From: Clostridium sp. OS1-26
Lineage (GTDB): Bacteria > Bacillota > Clostridia > Clostridiales > Clostridiaceae
Length of the DNA: 64,000 bases
Reading direction: 5' to 3'
Assembly (NCBI RefSeq): GCF_030915445.1
Contig: NZ_CP133264.1
Location: 620,001-684,000, forward strand
Below the pieces are notes generated by a model, which saw only the letters and a list, made by a program, of their open reading frames with translations, did not search any database and had not been told where the DNA came from. The translations under genes were made by a program, and so were the position numbers. Positions 36,324 to 45,860 of this stretch are shown here, piece by piece (the first letter of the stretch is position 1; each line of letters begins with the position of its first letter).

Positions 36324-37880
36324 TTATTTTTTAACCGTTTTTCTTTTTTTTAAACCATCTATTATTTGATTATATTCTTCTACCTTAAATAGATATACAG
36401 ATAAAAAGTATACAAACATTCCTATTACAAAGGAAACTATTAAGGATATCAAACTCCCTTTCATTTCTGATCCAAATTTGTACATACTAGCCTTATTAAT
36501 AATAAATATGATTCCTCCCATAATAGCCGAGGAAGCTGATATTTTCAAAAAACTATTTGTTAATTTTCTTAGCTCTATACCTTCCAATTTTTTATTTAAA
36601 TTCCACGCCATCAATATAGTCGTAATAATAGCTGATATTGTTGTAGCTAGAGTAAGTCCTGATACTTTCATATACTTAATAATAAATACATTTATGACTA
36701 TATTCATAACTATACCTATAAAGCTATTTATCATAGGCGTTTTCGTATCCTTTATTGAATAAAATGCTTTGTTTAAAATGTCTCTAATACCATAAGCAAT
36801 CATAGCAGGAGAGTAAAATAGTAGTGCACTTGCAGTTAATTTTGCAGCCTCAGCATTAAAGGCACCTCTTTTAAAAATTACTGTAATAAGTGGCTCTCTT
36901 AGCACAGCTATAGCTATTGCTGCCGGAACCATTATAAGCATTATAGTATTTATAGCTCTTCCTAAAGCTCTCTTGTATTCATCTTTATTCTCTTTAGTAG
37001 CTAACTCCGATAAGGTTGGGTATACGATCATAGCTATTCCTATAGCAAATACTTCATAAGCCAACGTATTTATCTTATTAGCATAATCTAAGACGGTAAC
37101 TGCTCCAAAGAATATATTAGTTGCAAAAGATCTATTTACAAAAACATTTAATTGTACTACTGAAGTGCTTATAATAATAGGCAACATTAATTTAAACATA
37201 TTATGTATTTCTTTATCTTTAAAATCTACAATTCCTTCGTATCTATATCCTAACTTTATGTACTTAGGAATATTTATAACAAACTGCATAAAAAATCCTA
37301 TTACTGTAGCTACTGCAAAACCCTTTATTCCATACTTGCTTGTTAAAAATAATAAATACACTATATAAACTATGTTTGAAATAGCCGCCATAGCTGCTGG
37401 CTCATAAAATTCTTTATGTGCCTGAAGCACTCCTGTAATAACACTTTGAAGACTTATGAATATAAGCGATATAATCATTATTCTAGTTATTTCCACGGAA
37501 ATTGAAAGTATCTTTGGGTCATTCCAAAAACCATGTCCAAAAACATATATTATGTATTTAGCAAATATAATTAAAATTACGGATAACAGTATTGTAAATA
37601 TAGATGACACATTAACCACATTATTTACAAACTTATCTCTAATTTTTTTAGTACTTTTTTGTAAATGTTCTGTATGAAGTGGTATAAAGGTTGTTGTCAA
37701 TCCGTAACTTATAGTAGTAAGTAAATATACCATCCCTAATGCAAAATTATATATGTCTGTAATATAGGTTGCTCCAAATTTAGCTGCGATGAGTGCATCT
37801 CTTACTAGTGCTAATACTTTTCCAAGTATTATAAATACCATTACTATAACTGAACTTTTTATTAGCTTTTTTTCTGACAT
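36324..37880 (-). CDS. MurJ/MVF-type lipid flippase, paralogue 1
   Basis: A 518-residue polytopic protein with about 14 membrane segments, GKVLALVRDALIAAKFGAT near the N-terminus and the LREPLITVIFKRGAFN and GIRDILNKAFYSIKDTKTPM signatures of the MurJ (MviN) family. MurJ flips lipid II; located in a polysaccharide locus it more probably flips the lipid-linked repeat unit in place of a Wzx. I chose ATG 37880 behind GTGGAG; upstream in-frame sequence belongs to the family A repeat. A second paralogue is encoded at 41661-43211. Confidence 0.88.
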   Translation of the reverse strand: MSEKKLIKSSVIVMVFIILGKVLALVRDALIAAKFGATYITDIYNFALGMVYLLTTISYGLTTTFIPLHTEHLQKSTKKIRDKFVNNVVNVSSIFTILLSVILIIFAKYIIYVFGHGFWNDPKILSISVEITRIMIISLIFISLQSVITGVLQAHKEFYEPAAMAAISNIVYIVYLLFLTSKYGIKGFAVATVIGFFMQFVINIPKYIKLGYRYEGIVDFKDKEIHNMFKLMLPIIISTSVVQLNVFVNRSFATNIFFGAVTVLDYANKINTLAYEVFAIGIAMIVYPTLSELATKENKDEYKRALGRAINTIMLIMVPAAIAIAVLREPLITVIFKRGAFNAEAAKLTASALLFYSPAMIAYGIRDILNKAFYSIKDTKTPMINSFIGIVMNIVINVFIIKYMKVSGLTLATTISAIITTILMAWNLNKKLEGIELRKLTNSFLKISASSAIMGGIIFIINKASMYKFGSEMKGSLISLIVSFVIGMFVYFLSVYLFKVEEYNQIIDGLKKRKTVKK

Positions 37881-37901
37881 TATCTTCACTCCACTTATTT
37901 T

Positions 37902-37976
37902 AATGAATCTCCTTCTCCTTTCAGTCGAATGAGTAAGCGATTCACACAAAATTAAAGATTTTGGTTCTCTGCTTAT
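37902..37976 (+). repeat. Family A repeat, short copy 4
   Basis: Starts AATGAATCTCCTTCTCC, then TCGAATGAGTAAGCGATTCAC and one palindromic unit AAAATTAAAGATTTT ending TTCTCTGCTTA. It overlaps the last codons of the glycosyltransferase gene if that gene's frame is restored. Confidence 0.75.
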
Positions 37977-39071
37977 CTGAAAGCATTTTTATATAAGCAT
38001 TATAATATTCACTGCAAAAGCTATCCATAGAATACTTTTTTGTACAAGTTCATATAAATTCTGTCCCATAGTGCTTAATTCTTCTCTTCTATTATAAGCT
38101 TCTCTCATTTTTACATATATATCTTCAATAGAGTTAGGGTCTATAAGGAACCCTCTTTCTTCACTAATAGTTTCTTCTATATCTCCTACTCTTGAACATA
38201 TTGAAGCTTTTTCTACTACTGCACTCTCTAATATTACTAATGGCGGAGAACCACCTTCACTAAAGGATGTCAGAATACTGATATCTGATGCATTTATAAA
38301 GTTCACTACGTTTTCCTTAAAGCCTGTGAAAATTATATACTCTTCTAGTCCTAGCACTCTAACCCTTTCCTTTAATTTTTCTTCTAATTCACCATTGCCT
38401 ACTAAAATAAGTTTTATGTCTTTCTTTTCTTTTTTTAATTTATCAAAGGCTTCTATAAGACTTAGATGATTTTTAATAGGATGCATTCTTGCTACGTTCA
38501 CATATACAAAATCCGTATTATCTATATTATATTTTTCTCTTACTTTATTTTTACTTTCAGTGAGCTCTATACCTTCATAATCTATTCCATTGTTAACTAA
38601 AAACTTTTCACTTTTAAACTTATCATTCTCTAATAATTTCTTTATATATTTAGATACACATATGTGATATCTAAAACTCCTAATTCCCTTTATACTTAGA
38701 GGTGTAAAAAACATATACTTAAATTTATTATTTAAAAAATCCTTCTTATAATCACTGTGTATAGTTGCCGCAGAAGGTATATCTAATTTATCTCTTAAAA
38801 AATAGTGTAAAAAGAAAGCTTTAGCTCCATGAAAATTTATTATATCTATATTATTTTTTTTTATATAATTCAAAACTTCTCCATTATAAAAGGACTTGTT
38901 TTGAAATTGTACTACATCTATACCCTTTTCTTTCGCTTTATCATAAAGAGGGCCTTTTCCTACTGTCCCTATTACACAATTAAACTTATCTTTTGAATAA
39001 TAAGCTAAATTTAAAACGTGATTTCCACCACCACCATTATCATTCCCAGATATAATTTGAAGAACTTTAAT
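37942..39071 (-). CDS. Glycosyltransferase (GT4-type), frameshifted near its end
   Basis: Family 4 type glycosyltransferase: an N-terminal acceptor domain with KVLQIISGNDNGGGGNH and a donor domain with VNVARMHPIKNHLSLIEAF, LVGNGELEEKL and SFSEGGSPPLVILESA. As read the frame ends at 37989 with an untypical tail; adding one A to the run at 38036-38041 continues it as QKKYSMDSFCSEYYNAYIKML and ends at 37942 inside a family A repeat. For the start, GGAGG lies eight bases before an ATT at 39071, which gives the family-like IKVLQII start; a TTG at 39110 and GTGs between lack a usable site. About 376 residues. Confidence 0.82.
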
Positions 39072-39096
39072 TTTACACACCTCCACATAACTTCTA

Positions 39097-39125
39097 ATAT
39101 AGGGTTCCAAATTGGAACCCTATAT
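39097..39125. repeat. Perfect palindrome between two polysaccharide genes
   Basis: ATATAGGGTTCCAA, one central A, and its exact complement, five bases after the stop of the ligase-type gene. Like the palindromes at 47783 and 5437 it seems to be a 3' end or processing hairpin inside an operon. Confidence 0.6.
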
Positions 39126-39129
39126 GGTG

Positions 39130-40383
39130 TTAACTGTATTTTCCTATTTTCTTTTTTTCCATCATAATACTCTCTCCTATTGCTAATAGAAGCCAGAAGA
39201 AAGTTGTGGTTTTAGGTACAAAGAATAGATTGTCTGATAAGTTCATAAATAAAAATGCTACCACTGAAGCCAAGAAACCTGTATAAAAATATTTATAGAG
39301 CCTATCTTCTGCAAACATAATTATATTTCTGATTTTTGCTAAAGAAGATATCAAAATTCCTATAAAAAATATACTTCCCACTATTCCAAGTTCACTTTGA
39401 ATCTTTAAATATGAATTGTGGCAAGGAAATCTTTTATATTCATAATAAGCATAAAGCTCAGGATACTTTGCTACATAGCTATCATATAAGCTTACAAAAT
39501 TTCCATTACCTACTCCTAGTAAAGGATGCTCTTTTATCATATACCAAGCGGTTTTCCAAAGCTTTAATCGCGTAAAGTTCTCAGAGCTACTTCCTATTTC
39601 CTTAAGCCTTCCCCCAATTTGAGGAACTAAAAATACTAAGGCAGCTACACCACCAATAGGTAGTAAAAGCCTCCAGCTATATACTATTGCGAGAACTACT
39701 AAACCAATTACTAGTCCTGCCATAGCATTTCGTGAGTATGAAAAAATTATATTTATCAATAAAGAAAATGATAATATACCAAAAAATATTTTCTTTTTAA
39801 TACTTTTTTCATATAACATAATCATTATTACTGGAAAAATAGCTAATATTAAAAAAGCGCCAAAATTATTTGAGTTGTCCAATGAAACTGTCACTCTAGG
39901 CCTTCCTAAAAAACCAGCTGTTTCATTAAAGCCTTTTGCTAATTCAAATCCAGTAAAATACTGATATATTCCAAACAAACTCATTATAGTAACACAAACT
40001 ATATAGCTATTAATAAAACCTTTTATATACTTGCTTTTATTAAACTCATATTTTATTATGAAAAATAATAATACATACGTTGCAAATCTAAAGGTTTCTG
40101 ACACCGCTAAACCCTTCTCTGTTGAATAGGTCACAGATAGACTCATTATTATCAACAATCCTGCCATAAACAAATTAAGGTAATCAGTAAAAAAGTTTTT
40201 TACACCTATAATAAAATTTGTTCTCTTTTCTTTAATAAAAAGTATTTGTAAAAAATAAATTAAAAAGATTGAAAATAATATTATATCGCTCCTATGTGTA
40301 TGTACTTTATCAGTAATTATCAGTGGATTAGCTATAATATATAAGCATATCATTAAATATAATATGTAATTGGCTATCTGCAA
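39130..40383 (-). CDS. O-antigen ligase/polymerase family membrane protein 1
   Basis: A 417-residue polytopic protein with 10-12 membrane segments and the Wzy_C/WaaL-type periplasmic loop (WYMIKEHPLLGVGNGNF and FPCHNSYLKIQSELGIVG), including the conserved His in CHNSYL. It would polymerise repeat units or ligate polysaccharide to a carrier. The start is TTG 40383 behind GGTGGGAG. A second protein of the same superfamily is encoded at 43204; one may be the polymerase and the other the ligase. Confidence 0.85.
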   Translation of the reverse strand: MQIANYILYLMICLYIIANPLIITDKVHTHRSDIILFSIFLIYFLQILFIKEKRTNFIIGVKNFFTDYLNLFMAGLLIIMSLSVTYSTEKGLAVSETFRFATYVLLFFIIKYEFNKSKYIKGFINSYIVCVTIMSLFGIYQYFTGFELAKGFNETAGFLGRPRVTVSLDNSNNFGAFLILAIFPVIMIMLYEKSIKKKIFFGILSFSLLINIIFSYSRNAMAGLVIGLVVLAIVYSWRLLLPIGGVAALVFLVPQIGGRLKEIGSSSENFTRLKLWKTAWYMIKEHPLLGVGNGNFVSLYDSYVAKYPELYAYYEYKRFPCHNSYLKIQSELGIVGSIFFIGILISSLAKIRNIIMFAEDRLYKYFYTGFLASVVAFLFMNLSDNLFFVPKTTTFFWLLLAIGESIMMEKKKIGKYS

Positions 40384-40413
40384 TTTCTCCCACCTACTTT
40401 ACAATATATTAAT

Positions 40414-40605
40414 AATGAAACTCCTTCTCCTATCGTCGAATGAGTACTCGCTGAGTAAGCGATTCACTTCAAATCATAGATTTGAGTTCTCTGCTTAAGC
40501 GATCATCTCAAAATCAACACTCTGTGTAAGTGACTATCACCAAATCAAAGATTTGGAATATCTACTTAAGATTTTGGATACCTGCTTATGAAACTCCTTC
40601 TCCTT
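40414..40605 (+). repeat. Family A interspersed mosaic repeat, copy 5
   Basis: Full copy beginning AATGAAACTCCTTCTCC with units CAAATCATAGATTTG, AACACTCTGTGTAAG and CAAATCAAAGATTTG, and ending with a second partial start, TTATGAAACTCCTTCTCCTT, so a new copy seems to begin at once. It fills the gap between two polysaccharide genes, ending four bases from the stop of the glycosyltransferase gene. Confidence 0.88.
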
Positions 40606-40609
40606 AACA

Positions 40610-41626
40610 CTATCTTGACATTTTAGTGTTCTTTTCTATAGCCTTATTAGATTTTAATAAATAGAAGCTAACCAGTCCCTCCATAAATCCAATACCATAA
40701 CTTAAGTGCAATATTGGAAATATTAAAGGTATATATTTTAATAATTTATGGTTCCCTTTAGCAACCTTAATAGAAGCTACTATATCACAAACTAAATATA
40801 AACCTAACTCTAAAAACCATAAATAAAGTATAGGCTTAAAAAATAAACCTACTGCTGCTCCTAAAACGTTAGTTGTTACAAATATCATAGGAATTAAGTG
40901 CCTTAAAGATGCTGGTTTCCCGTGTTTTTGCATTACCCTAACCTTCCAGAAACCATATTGGTAATACTGTTTCCACAATTTTTTAAGTGATGACCTACTA
41001 TAATAAGATGATCTTACTTTGGGAGTTAGTAATACTTTGTATCCGTTTTTAACAACTCTATAATTAAGTTCATCGTCCTGATTTCTTACTAATTCTTCAT
41101 CAAAATATCCTATTTCCTCTAAAACTTCTTTCCTATAAGCACCGAATGCCACAGTATCTACATATGTTTCTTCCTGCGCATATCTAAAAAGAGCATTTCC
41201 AACTCCAAAGGGTGAGCTCATAGCATAAGCTATAGCAGTTCCCTTGTCATCTTCACTTATTGTCTCTATTGGTCCACCGGCACAACCTACTTCTTTATTT
41301 CTTAATGCCTCAACATTGTATTTTATAAAATCCTTATCTGCATAGGAATGAGCGCCAAATATTATAACAATATCAGCTTTACTTTTTCTAATTCCTTCAT
41401 TCATACCTTTAGGTGCAGATAGACCCGGATTATCAACAATCTTTATATTGCTGTATTTTTTTTCATATTCTCTAACTATATCTCTAGTATTATCCGTAGA
41501 CATTCCATCACAAACAAAAACTTCAAAGCATTCTTTAGGATACGTTTGGTTTATAAAAGTATCTATACATTTTCCTATATACTTCTCTTCGTTTCTACAG
41601 GGGATAATTATTGAAACAGTTTCCAC
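40610..41626 (-). CDS. Glycosyltransferase family 2 (ExoA-like)
   Basis: GT-A fold transferase: SIIIPCRNEEKYIGKCIDTF at the N-terminus, the DxD-like VCDGMSTDNTRD, GLSAPKGMNEGIRKSKAD, and a C-terminal membrane region with several helices (residues about 240-325), as in ExoA-like succinoglycan transferases. It would add a sugar to the lipid-linked repeat on the cytoplasmic face. I chose GTG 41626, with AGGTG six bases upstream, over GTG 41635; 338 residues. Confidence 0.88.
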   Translation of the reverse strand: METVSIIIPCRNEEKYIGKCIDTFINQTYPKECFEVFVCDGMSTDNTRDIVREYEKKYSNIKIVDNPGLSAPKGMNEGIRKSKADIVIIFGAHSYADKDFIKYNVEALRNKEVGCAGGPIETISEDDKGTAIAYAMSSPFGVGNALFRYAQEETYVDTVAFGAYRKEVLEEIGYFDEELVRNQDDELNYRVVKNGYKVLLTPKVRSSYYSRSSLKKLWKQYYQYGFWKVRVMQKHGKPASLRHLIPMIFVTTNVLGAAVGLFFKPILYLWFLELGLYLVCDIVASIKVAKGNHKLLKYIPLIFPILHLSYGIGFMEGLVSFYLLKSNKAIEKNTKMSR

Positions 41627-41660
41627 TATATTCACCTACCTAAATCATAAAAATGAAAAA

Positions 41661-43211
41661 CTATTTGCTTTTCTTAATAAATTTTCTGAGCACTAATTCT
41701 TTTATGCTTTTTAATTCATCTATACCTATTATTATTGACACTATTACAAATACTAATATTCCTGCTAGTGAAGAAATCGCAATCTTGACTAACACCAATA
41801 TCATAGAATTGTAACTTAGCGAAAGAACGTTATTTAAAGCTCTTATAGTTATTACCATAGGTATGGATGCAACTATTGTCTTTACTGCTGTAGTAATAAC
41901 ATGTTTTCCGTTTATACTTCCAATCTTCTTCCTTAAAGTATAAATTAAAAGTCCACAAGCTACATACATAGATGTAGCATTAGCTAAAGCTAATCCTCTA
42001 AGCCCCATAACCTTTTTAAAAATAAAAATCAGCACTATATTAACCACCATTGCTATAGCACTATTAATCATAGGTGTCTTAGTATCTTTTAAAGTATAAT
42101 AAGCCTTGCACACAAAATCTCTCATGCCAAAAGCTAAAAGCCCTATAGAATAAAAGGTTAGAAGTAAAGCTGTTTGTATTGTAGCCTCTTCTTTAAAAGC
42201 ACCTCTTTGAAATAGAATATAAACTATAGGTCTACTTTGCGCCATAACGATAAAAGACATAGGAAGTATCATTAAAATTAACATTCCCATGGACTCACTT
42301 AATGTCTTTTTCATTTCTCCTATTTCGTTTCTAGCAGTTTGTTTTGCCATCTTTGGATAAATAATAGTGGATAAGGTTACTACAAAAATATCTACGAAAA
42401 GAGCAAATACTCTATAGGCATAGTTTAAGTATGTAACACTTCCCTCTCCAAAATGTGTCGCTTGGGCCCTTTCAATAAAGGTGTTAATCTGTTGAACTCC
42501 AGTTCCCAGTATTACAGGTACAAGCATTATACACATTCTTATTATCATAGGATCTTTAAAATTTACTTTAAAGCTATATTTAAACCCAACTTTTTTCATA
42601 GCAAAAACTTGAGGAATTATCTGAGCAAAAGTTGCAATGAAGGTTACTATTGTTAAACCCACTATGCCATGCTTACTTCCGAATAATATTAAATACCCTA
42701 TAATAATCACATTTAGAGGCAGCGCTACTAAAGATGGAATAGTAAAATTTCCTTCCGATTGTAGTACCGCATTAAATATATATATTACAGCATTAAAAAT
42801 TAAAGTTGGAATTAATATATTAGTAAGCCTCTGAGTAAACTCTAATTTTGCTCCAGTAAATCCTGGATTGAGCAATCCAACTATAGGCTTGCTAAAGAAT
42901 ATACATATTATTGATATCACAACAGTAATAATTATAAATACATTTAAAACATTACATATAAAATCTATTGCTTCTTTTTTTCCTTCTTTTAATTTTTCAT
43001 TATAAAGAGGAATTAATGTAGTAGTTATTGCTGCTCCTATCATTATAAATAATACCATAGGAACATTAGATGCCTGAAAAAAGGCATCCAAATCACCTGT
43101 ATTATATTTAGCAGCAGTTATACTGTCTCTCAAAAGCCCTAGAAATTTACTTATGAAAGTGCAGATTACAATTAATCCTGCTGTAGTCGCTAACTTACCT
43201 TTATTACTCAT
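41661..43211 (-). CDS. MurJ/MVF-type lipid flippase, paralogue 2
   Basis: A 516-residue protein with about 14 membrane segments, FLGLLRDSITAAKYN at the start, SRPIVYILFQRGAFKEE and GMRDFVCKAYYTLKDTKTPM. It is clearly related to the product of 36324-37880 but divergent. Its ATG overlaps the end of the upstream polymerase-type gene by eight bases, so translation is coupled. One of the two may serve the polysaccharide and the other lipid II. Confidence 0.88.
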   Translation of the reverse strand: MSNKGKLATTAGLIVICTFISKFLGLLRDSITAAKYNTGDLDAFFQASNVPMVLFIMIGAAITTTLIPLYNEKLKEGKKEAIDFICNVLNVFIIITVVISIICIFFSKPIVGLLNPGFTGAKLEFTQRLTNILIPTLIFNAVIYIFNAVLQSEGNFTIPSLVALPLNVIIIGYLILFGSKHGIVGLTIVTFIATFAQIIPQVFAMKKVGFKYSFKVNFKDPMIIRMCIMLVPVILGTGVQQINTFIERAQATHFGEGSVTYLNYAYRVFALFVDIFVVTLSTIIYPKMAKQTARNEIGEMKKTLSESMGMLILMILPMSFIVMAQSRPIVYILFQRGAFKEEATIQTALLLTFYSIGLLAFGMRDFVCKAYYTLKDTKTPMINSAIAMVVNIVLIFIFKKVMGLRGLALANATSMYVACGLLIYTLRKKIGSINGKHVITTAVKTIVASIPMVITIRALNNVLSLSYNSMILVLVKIAISSLAGILVFVIVSIIIGIDELKSIKELVLRKFIKKSK

Positions 43212-44661
43212 ATATCATCTTACCCTTTGTTCTGTTTATTTGTATAAATGAAATACTTAATCCAAATAATAAATAGTTAGGTAAAAAATATGTAACTGAA
43301 CTTGGTGAAAAACTTCCTATAGTGAACCCCACTAAAGATGTAAGCAGAGAATAGGCAATAAACTTATTAATACCATCTCCTCTTAAACCAATTATCAACA
43401 AATTGTATAGTAGGTATAAATAAAATACACCATATACTATTATAAACAATCCAAAGTCTCCTAATAGTTCAGTTGCAAGTCCATGAGGACTATATATTCC
43501 ATGAGTATTGTTCATATCCATTAGATGTTGAATAGTATTACCGGCTCCAAATCCAAGTGCTCTTTTTTCTTTTATAACACCTTCAACAACATCATATATT
43601 ATTGTTGCTCTTACATTTTCAGAACCTTCTTCACCTATATCTTCTTTGCTGATTTTAGCCATTTCTCCAATCTTAGCCATTTTTTCTATCATCTTTTGTT
43701 CATATTCAGCTCCATGCTTAACCATCATATAACTATATTTATATATGCCTGTAAATGCCACAGCTACAATTAGAGGGTATATTAAAGCTTTAAGCTTTCC
43801 TTCTTTAAGAATAATTAAAGTATAAACTATCATTATTAAACATACAGCTAAAATATTAGATCTCGAATTTGTAAGCACTAGAGCTGTAAATGTAAGCAGT
43901 GTAGCTATTCCATAAAACAATTTGCTTGCTGCAGTTCTAGCGTAATAGAATAAGTACATTAGGAAAGGAATTCCCATACCTAAAAATGTAGCATAGTTAT
44001 TTGCATTGAAAAAGAATACAACTGGTCTGCTTCTTAAAACTATAATCTCTTTTAGTGTAAGCTTATTCATAATACTATCAAAATAATGCTTTACAGGTAA
44101 TAGAGTTCCTGTTACAGCCTCTGTCATACCTATCACAACTGTAAGTAAAAATACAAATCCAACAACTTTCAAAGAATTATAAAATCTCTCCTTTGAAGTA
44201 TTAAACATGATAACAATAAAAACAAACGAAAACATCATTGCATATATTACTATATACTTCATGTTAAAGCTCTTATTTTTTGACCAAATAAAACTTAAAC
44301 ATATGTATGCAAACCAAAGTATGTAAAAATATACAGCCTTTTTATTTATTTTTCTTAGTTCATGTTTATTCATAAATACATTAAAAAGTGAAACTATGCC
44401 ACATAAAACCAGCATTATATGAAAATAATATAACTTTTCATGCCTTGGAAAATACGATGCATATTCAAAAATACTTGAAATTAAAAGTGTATAGTATACA
44501 TTCTCGTATAAGCTATCTGATTTTGTAATGCTGCAAGCTGCAGCAATACTTAGTAAGAAAAGGCCATTTATTATAAAGTTCTTATTAATTATTGAAGAAA
44601 CTAAAAGAAAAATAAAAGCCACAAATACATAAATAGTGCTTTTCTTGCTTAGTCCATACAT
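43204..44661 (-). CDS. O-antigen ligase/polymerase family membrane protein 2
   Basis: A 485-residue protein with about 12 membrane segments. The family segment FGAGNTIQHLMDMNNTHGIYSPHGLATELLGDFGLF (in part) carries the histidine region in the large external loop, and VFFFNANNYATFLGMGIP is in the middle. A candidate Wzy-type polymerase. It overlaps the upstream glycosyltransferase gene by 13 bases and the downstream flippase gene by eight, a tight assembly-export module. Confidence 0.82.
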   Translation of the reverse strand: MYGLSKKSTIYVFVAFIFLLVSSIINKNFIINGLFLLSIAAACSITKSDSLYENVYYTLLISSIFEYASYFPRHEKLYYFHIMLVLCGIVSLFNVFMNKHELRKINKKAVYFYILWFAYICLSFIWSKNKSFNMKYIVIYAMMFSFVFIVIMFNTSKERFYNSLKVVGFVFLLTVVIGMTEAVTGTLLPVKHYFDSIMNKLTLKEIIVLRSRPVVFFFNANNYATFLGMGIPFLMYLFYYARTAASKLFYGIATLLTFTALVLTNSRSNILAVCLIMIVYTLIILKEGKLKALIYPLIVAVAFTGIYKYSYMMVKHGAEYEQKMIEKMAKIGEMAKISKEDIGEEGSENVRATIIYDVVEGVIKEKRALGFGAGNTIQHLMDMNNTHGIYSPHGLATELLGDFGLFIIVYGVFYLYLLYNLLIIGLRGDGINKFIAYSLLTSLVGFTIGSFSPSSVTYFLPNYLLFGLSISFIQINRTKGKMIYE

Positions 44662-45743
44662 CCATTGGTCCTCCTATTTGAAATAATTTTTTCATATAAA
44701 TCATTCATTGTTCCTGCATTTTCAATCCAATTATATTTTTCTTCTGCTATACTTCTAGCATTAATAGAAAACTTTTTAGTTTTCTCTTCATCTTCAACTA
44801 TTATCTGCAATTTTTCTTTAATTAAATCACTGTTTTTAGGATCAACGGTATATCCATTATAGTCGTCTATAACTATTTCTTTTAATCCTCCAACATTGGT
44901 AGATACCACTGGCCTTCCACAAGCACAAGCTTCAACTGCAGCTACTCCAAAGCTTTCACTTAAAGAAGGAAGACAAACAATATCCATCATATTAATGTAA
45001 TCAGGAACCTTATTGTTGTCTATATTACCTGTAAAGATAACTTTAGATTTTATTTTTAGATCATCACAAAGTTTTTCAAGATTTTCTCTTTCCGGTCCAT
45101 CTCCAACTATCATCAATCTTACATCTTTTTTAGTTTCTTTTATTAGGTCACTAAAGGCTTTTACCAAATATTCTATTCCATATATTTTTCGTAAATTTTT
45201 AATTACTCCGATAGTAATATATTCATTATTTAGAACAGGAGTTTTAATATTAAACCTTTCAATATCCACACCAAAAGGAGTGATAGTTATATCATCTTTA
45301 TCATAATATTTTTTTGTTTCACAAGCCATGTCCACACTTGTAGAGCAAACTGCATCTGCACCTTTTAAAATAAAACTTAAAAGTTTAGCACTTAAGTTAT
45401 TTGATTTTGGAAATTGGTAAACGTCACTTCCCCATACAGAGATTATAAAAGGATGATATTTACTTATCCTTCCATATAATCCATAGCTAGTAGCATAATG
45501 GCTGTGTAATATATCAGGCTTTATTTCAGTTATTAACTTTTTTATATATCTCACTATAAAAAAATAGGATAATTTGCTCTTAAATGGTGGTTTTACAACA
45601 ATTAATTTAACATTATCCTTATAGCTATAGCTAGTGCCTCTCATAGATATTAGGTATATTTCGTTATTTAAATTTGAGAAATAATCTACCCATTTCCTTG
45701 TATGAATACTATCGGCATCTGCTAAAAAACATATTTTAGCCAT
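44649..45743 (-). CDS. Glycosyltransferase family 4
   Basis: GT-B fold retaining transferase of 364 residues: ICFLADADSIHTRKWVDYF at the N-terminus, KPDILHSHYATSYG, VIKNLRKIYGIEYLVKAF, IVGDGPERENLEKL and the donor-binding PSLSESFGVAAVEACACGRPVV (parts). It adds a sugar during repeat-unit assembly. I chose ATG 45743, nine bases after AAGGAG; a TTG at 45746 is just in front. Confidence 0.9.
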   Translation of the reverse strand: MAKICFLADADSIHTRKWVDYFSNLNNEIYLISMRGTSYSYKDNVKLIVVKPPFKSKLSYFFIVRYIKKLITEIKPDILHSHYATSYGLYGRISKYHPFIISVWGSDVYQFPKSNNLSAKLLSFILKGADAVCSTSVDMACETKKYYDKDDITITPFGVDIERFNIKTPVLNNEYITIGVIKNLRKIYGIEYLVKAFSDLIKETKKDVRLMIVGDGPERENLEKLCDDLKIKSKVIFTGNIDNNKVPDYINMMDIVCLPSLSESFGVAAVEACACGRPVVSTNVGGLKEIVIDDYNGYTVDPKNSDLIKEKLQIIVEDEEKTKKFSINARSIAEEKYNWIENAGTMNDLYEKIISNRRTNGCMD

Positions 45744-45766
45744 CAAGTTACAACTCCTTAAAATAT

Positions 45767-45816
45767 TTGACAGTTGGTAACTGGCCGATTTTATAACGTC
45801 AATTACCCACTGTCAA
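45767..45816. repeat. Imperfect hairpin between the glycosyltransferase and acetyltransferase genes
   Basis: TTGACAGT pairs with ACTGTCAA, then GGTAA with TTACC after one mismatch, enclosing about 22 bases. It lies 24 bases upstream of the glycosyltransferase start; it could be a processing site or partial terminator in the operon. Confidence 0.45.
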
Positions 45817-45860
45817 CTTAATAATATACTAAACCAAATTATAGAAAACAAACTAAATAA

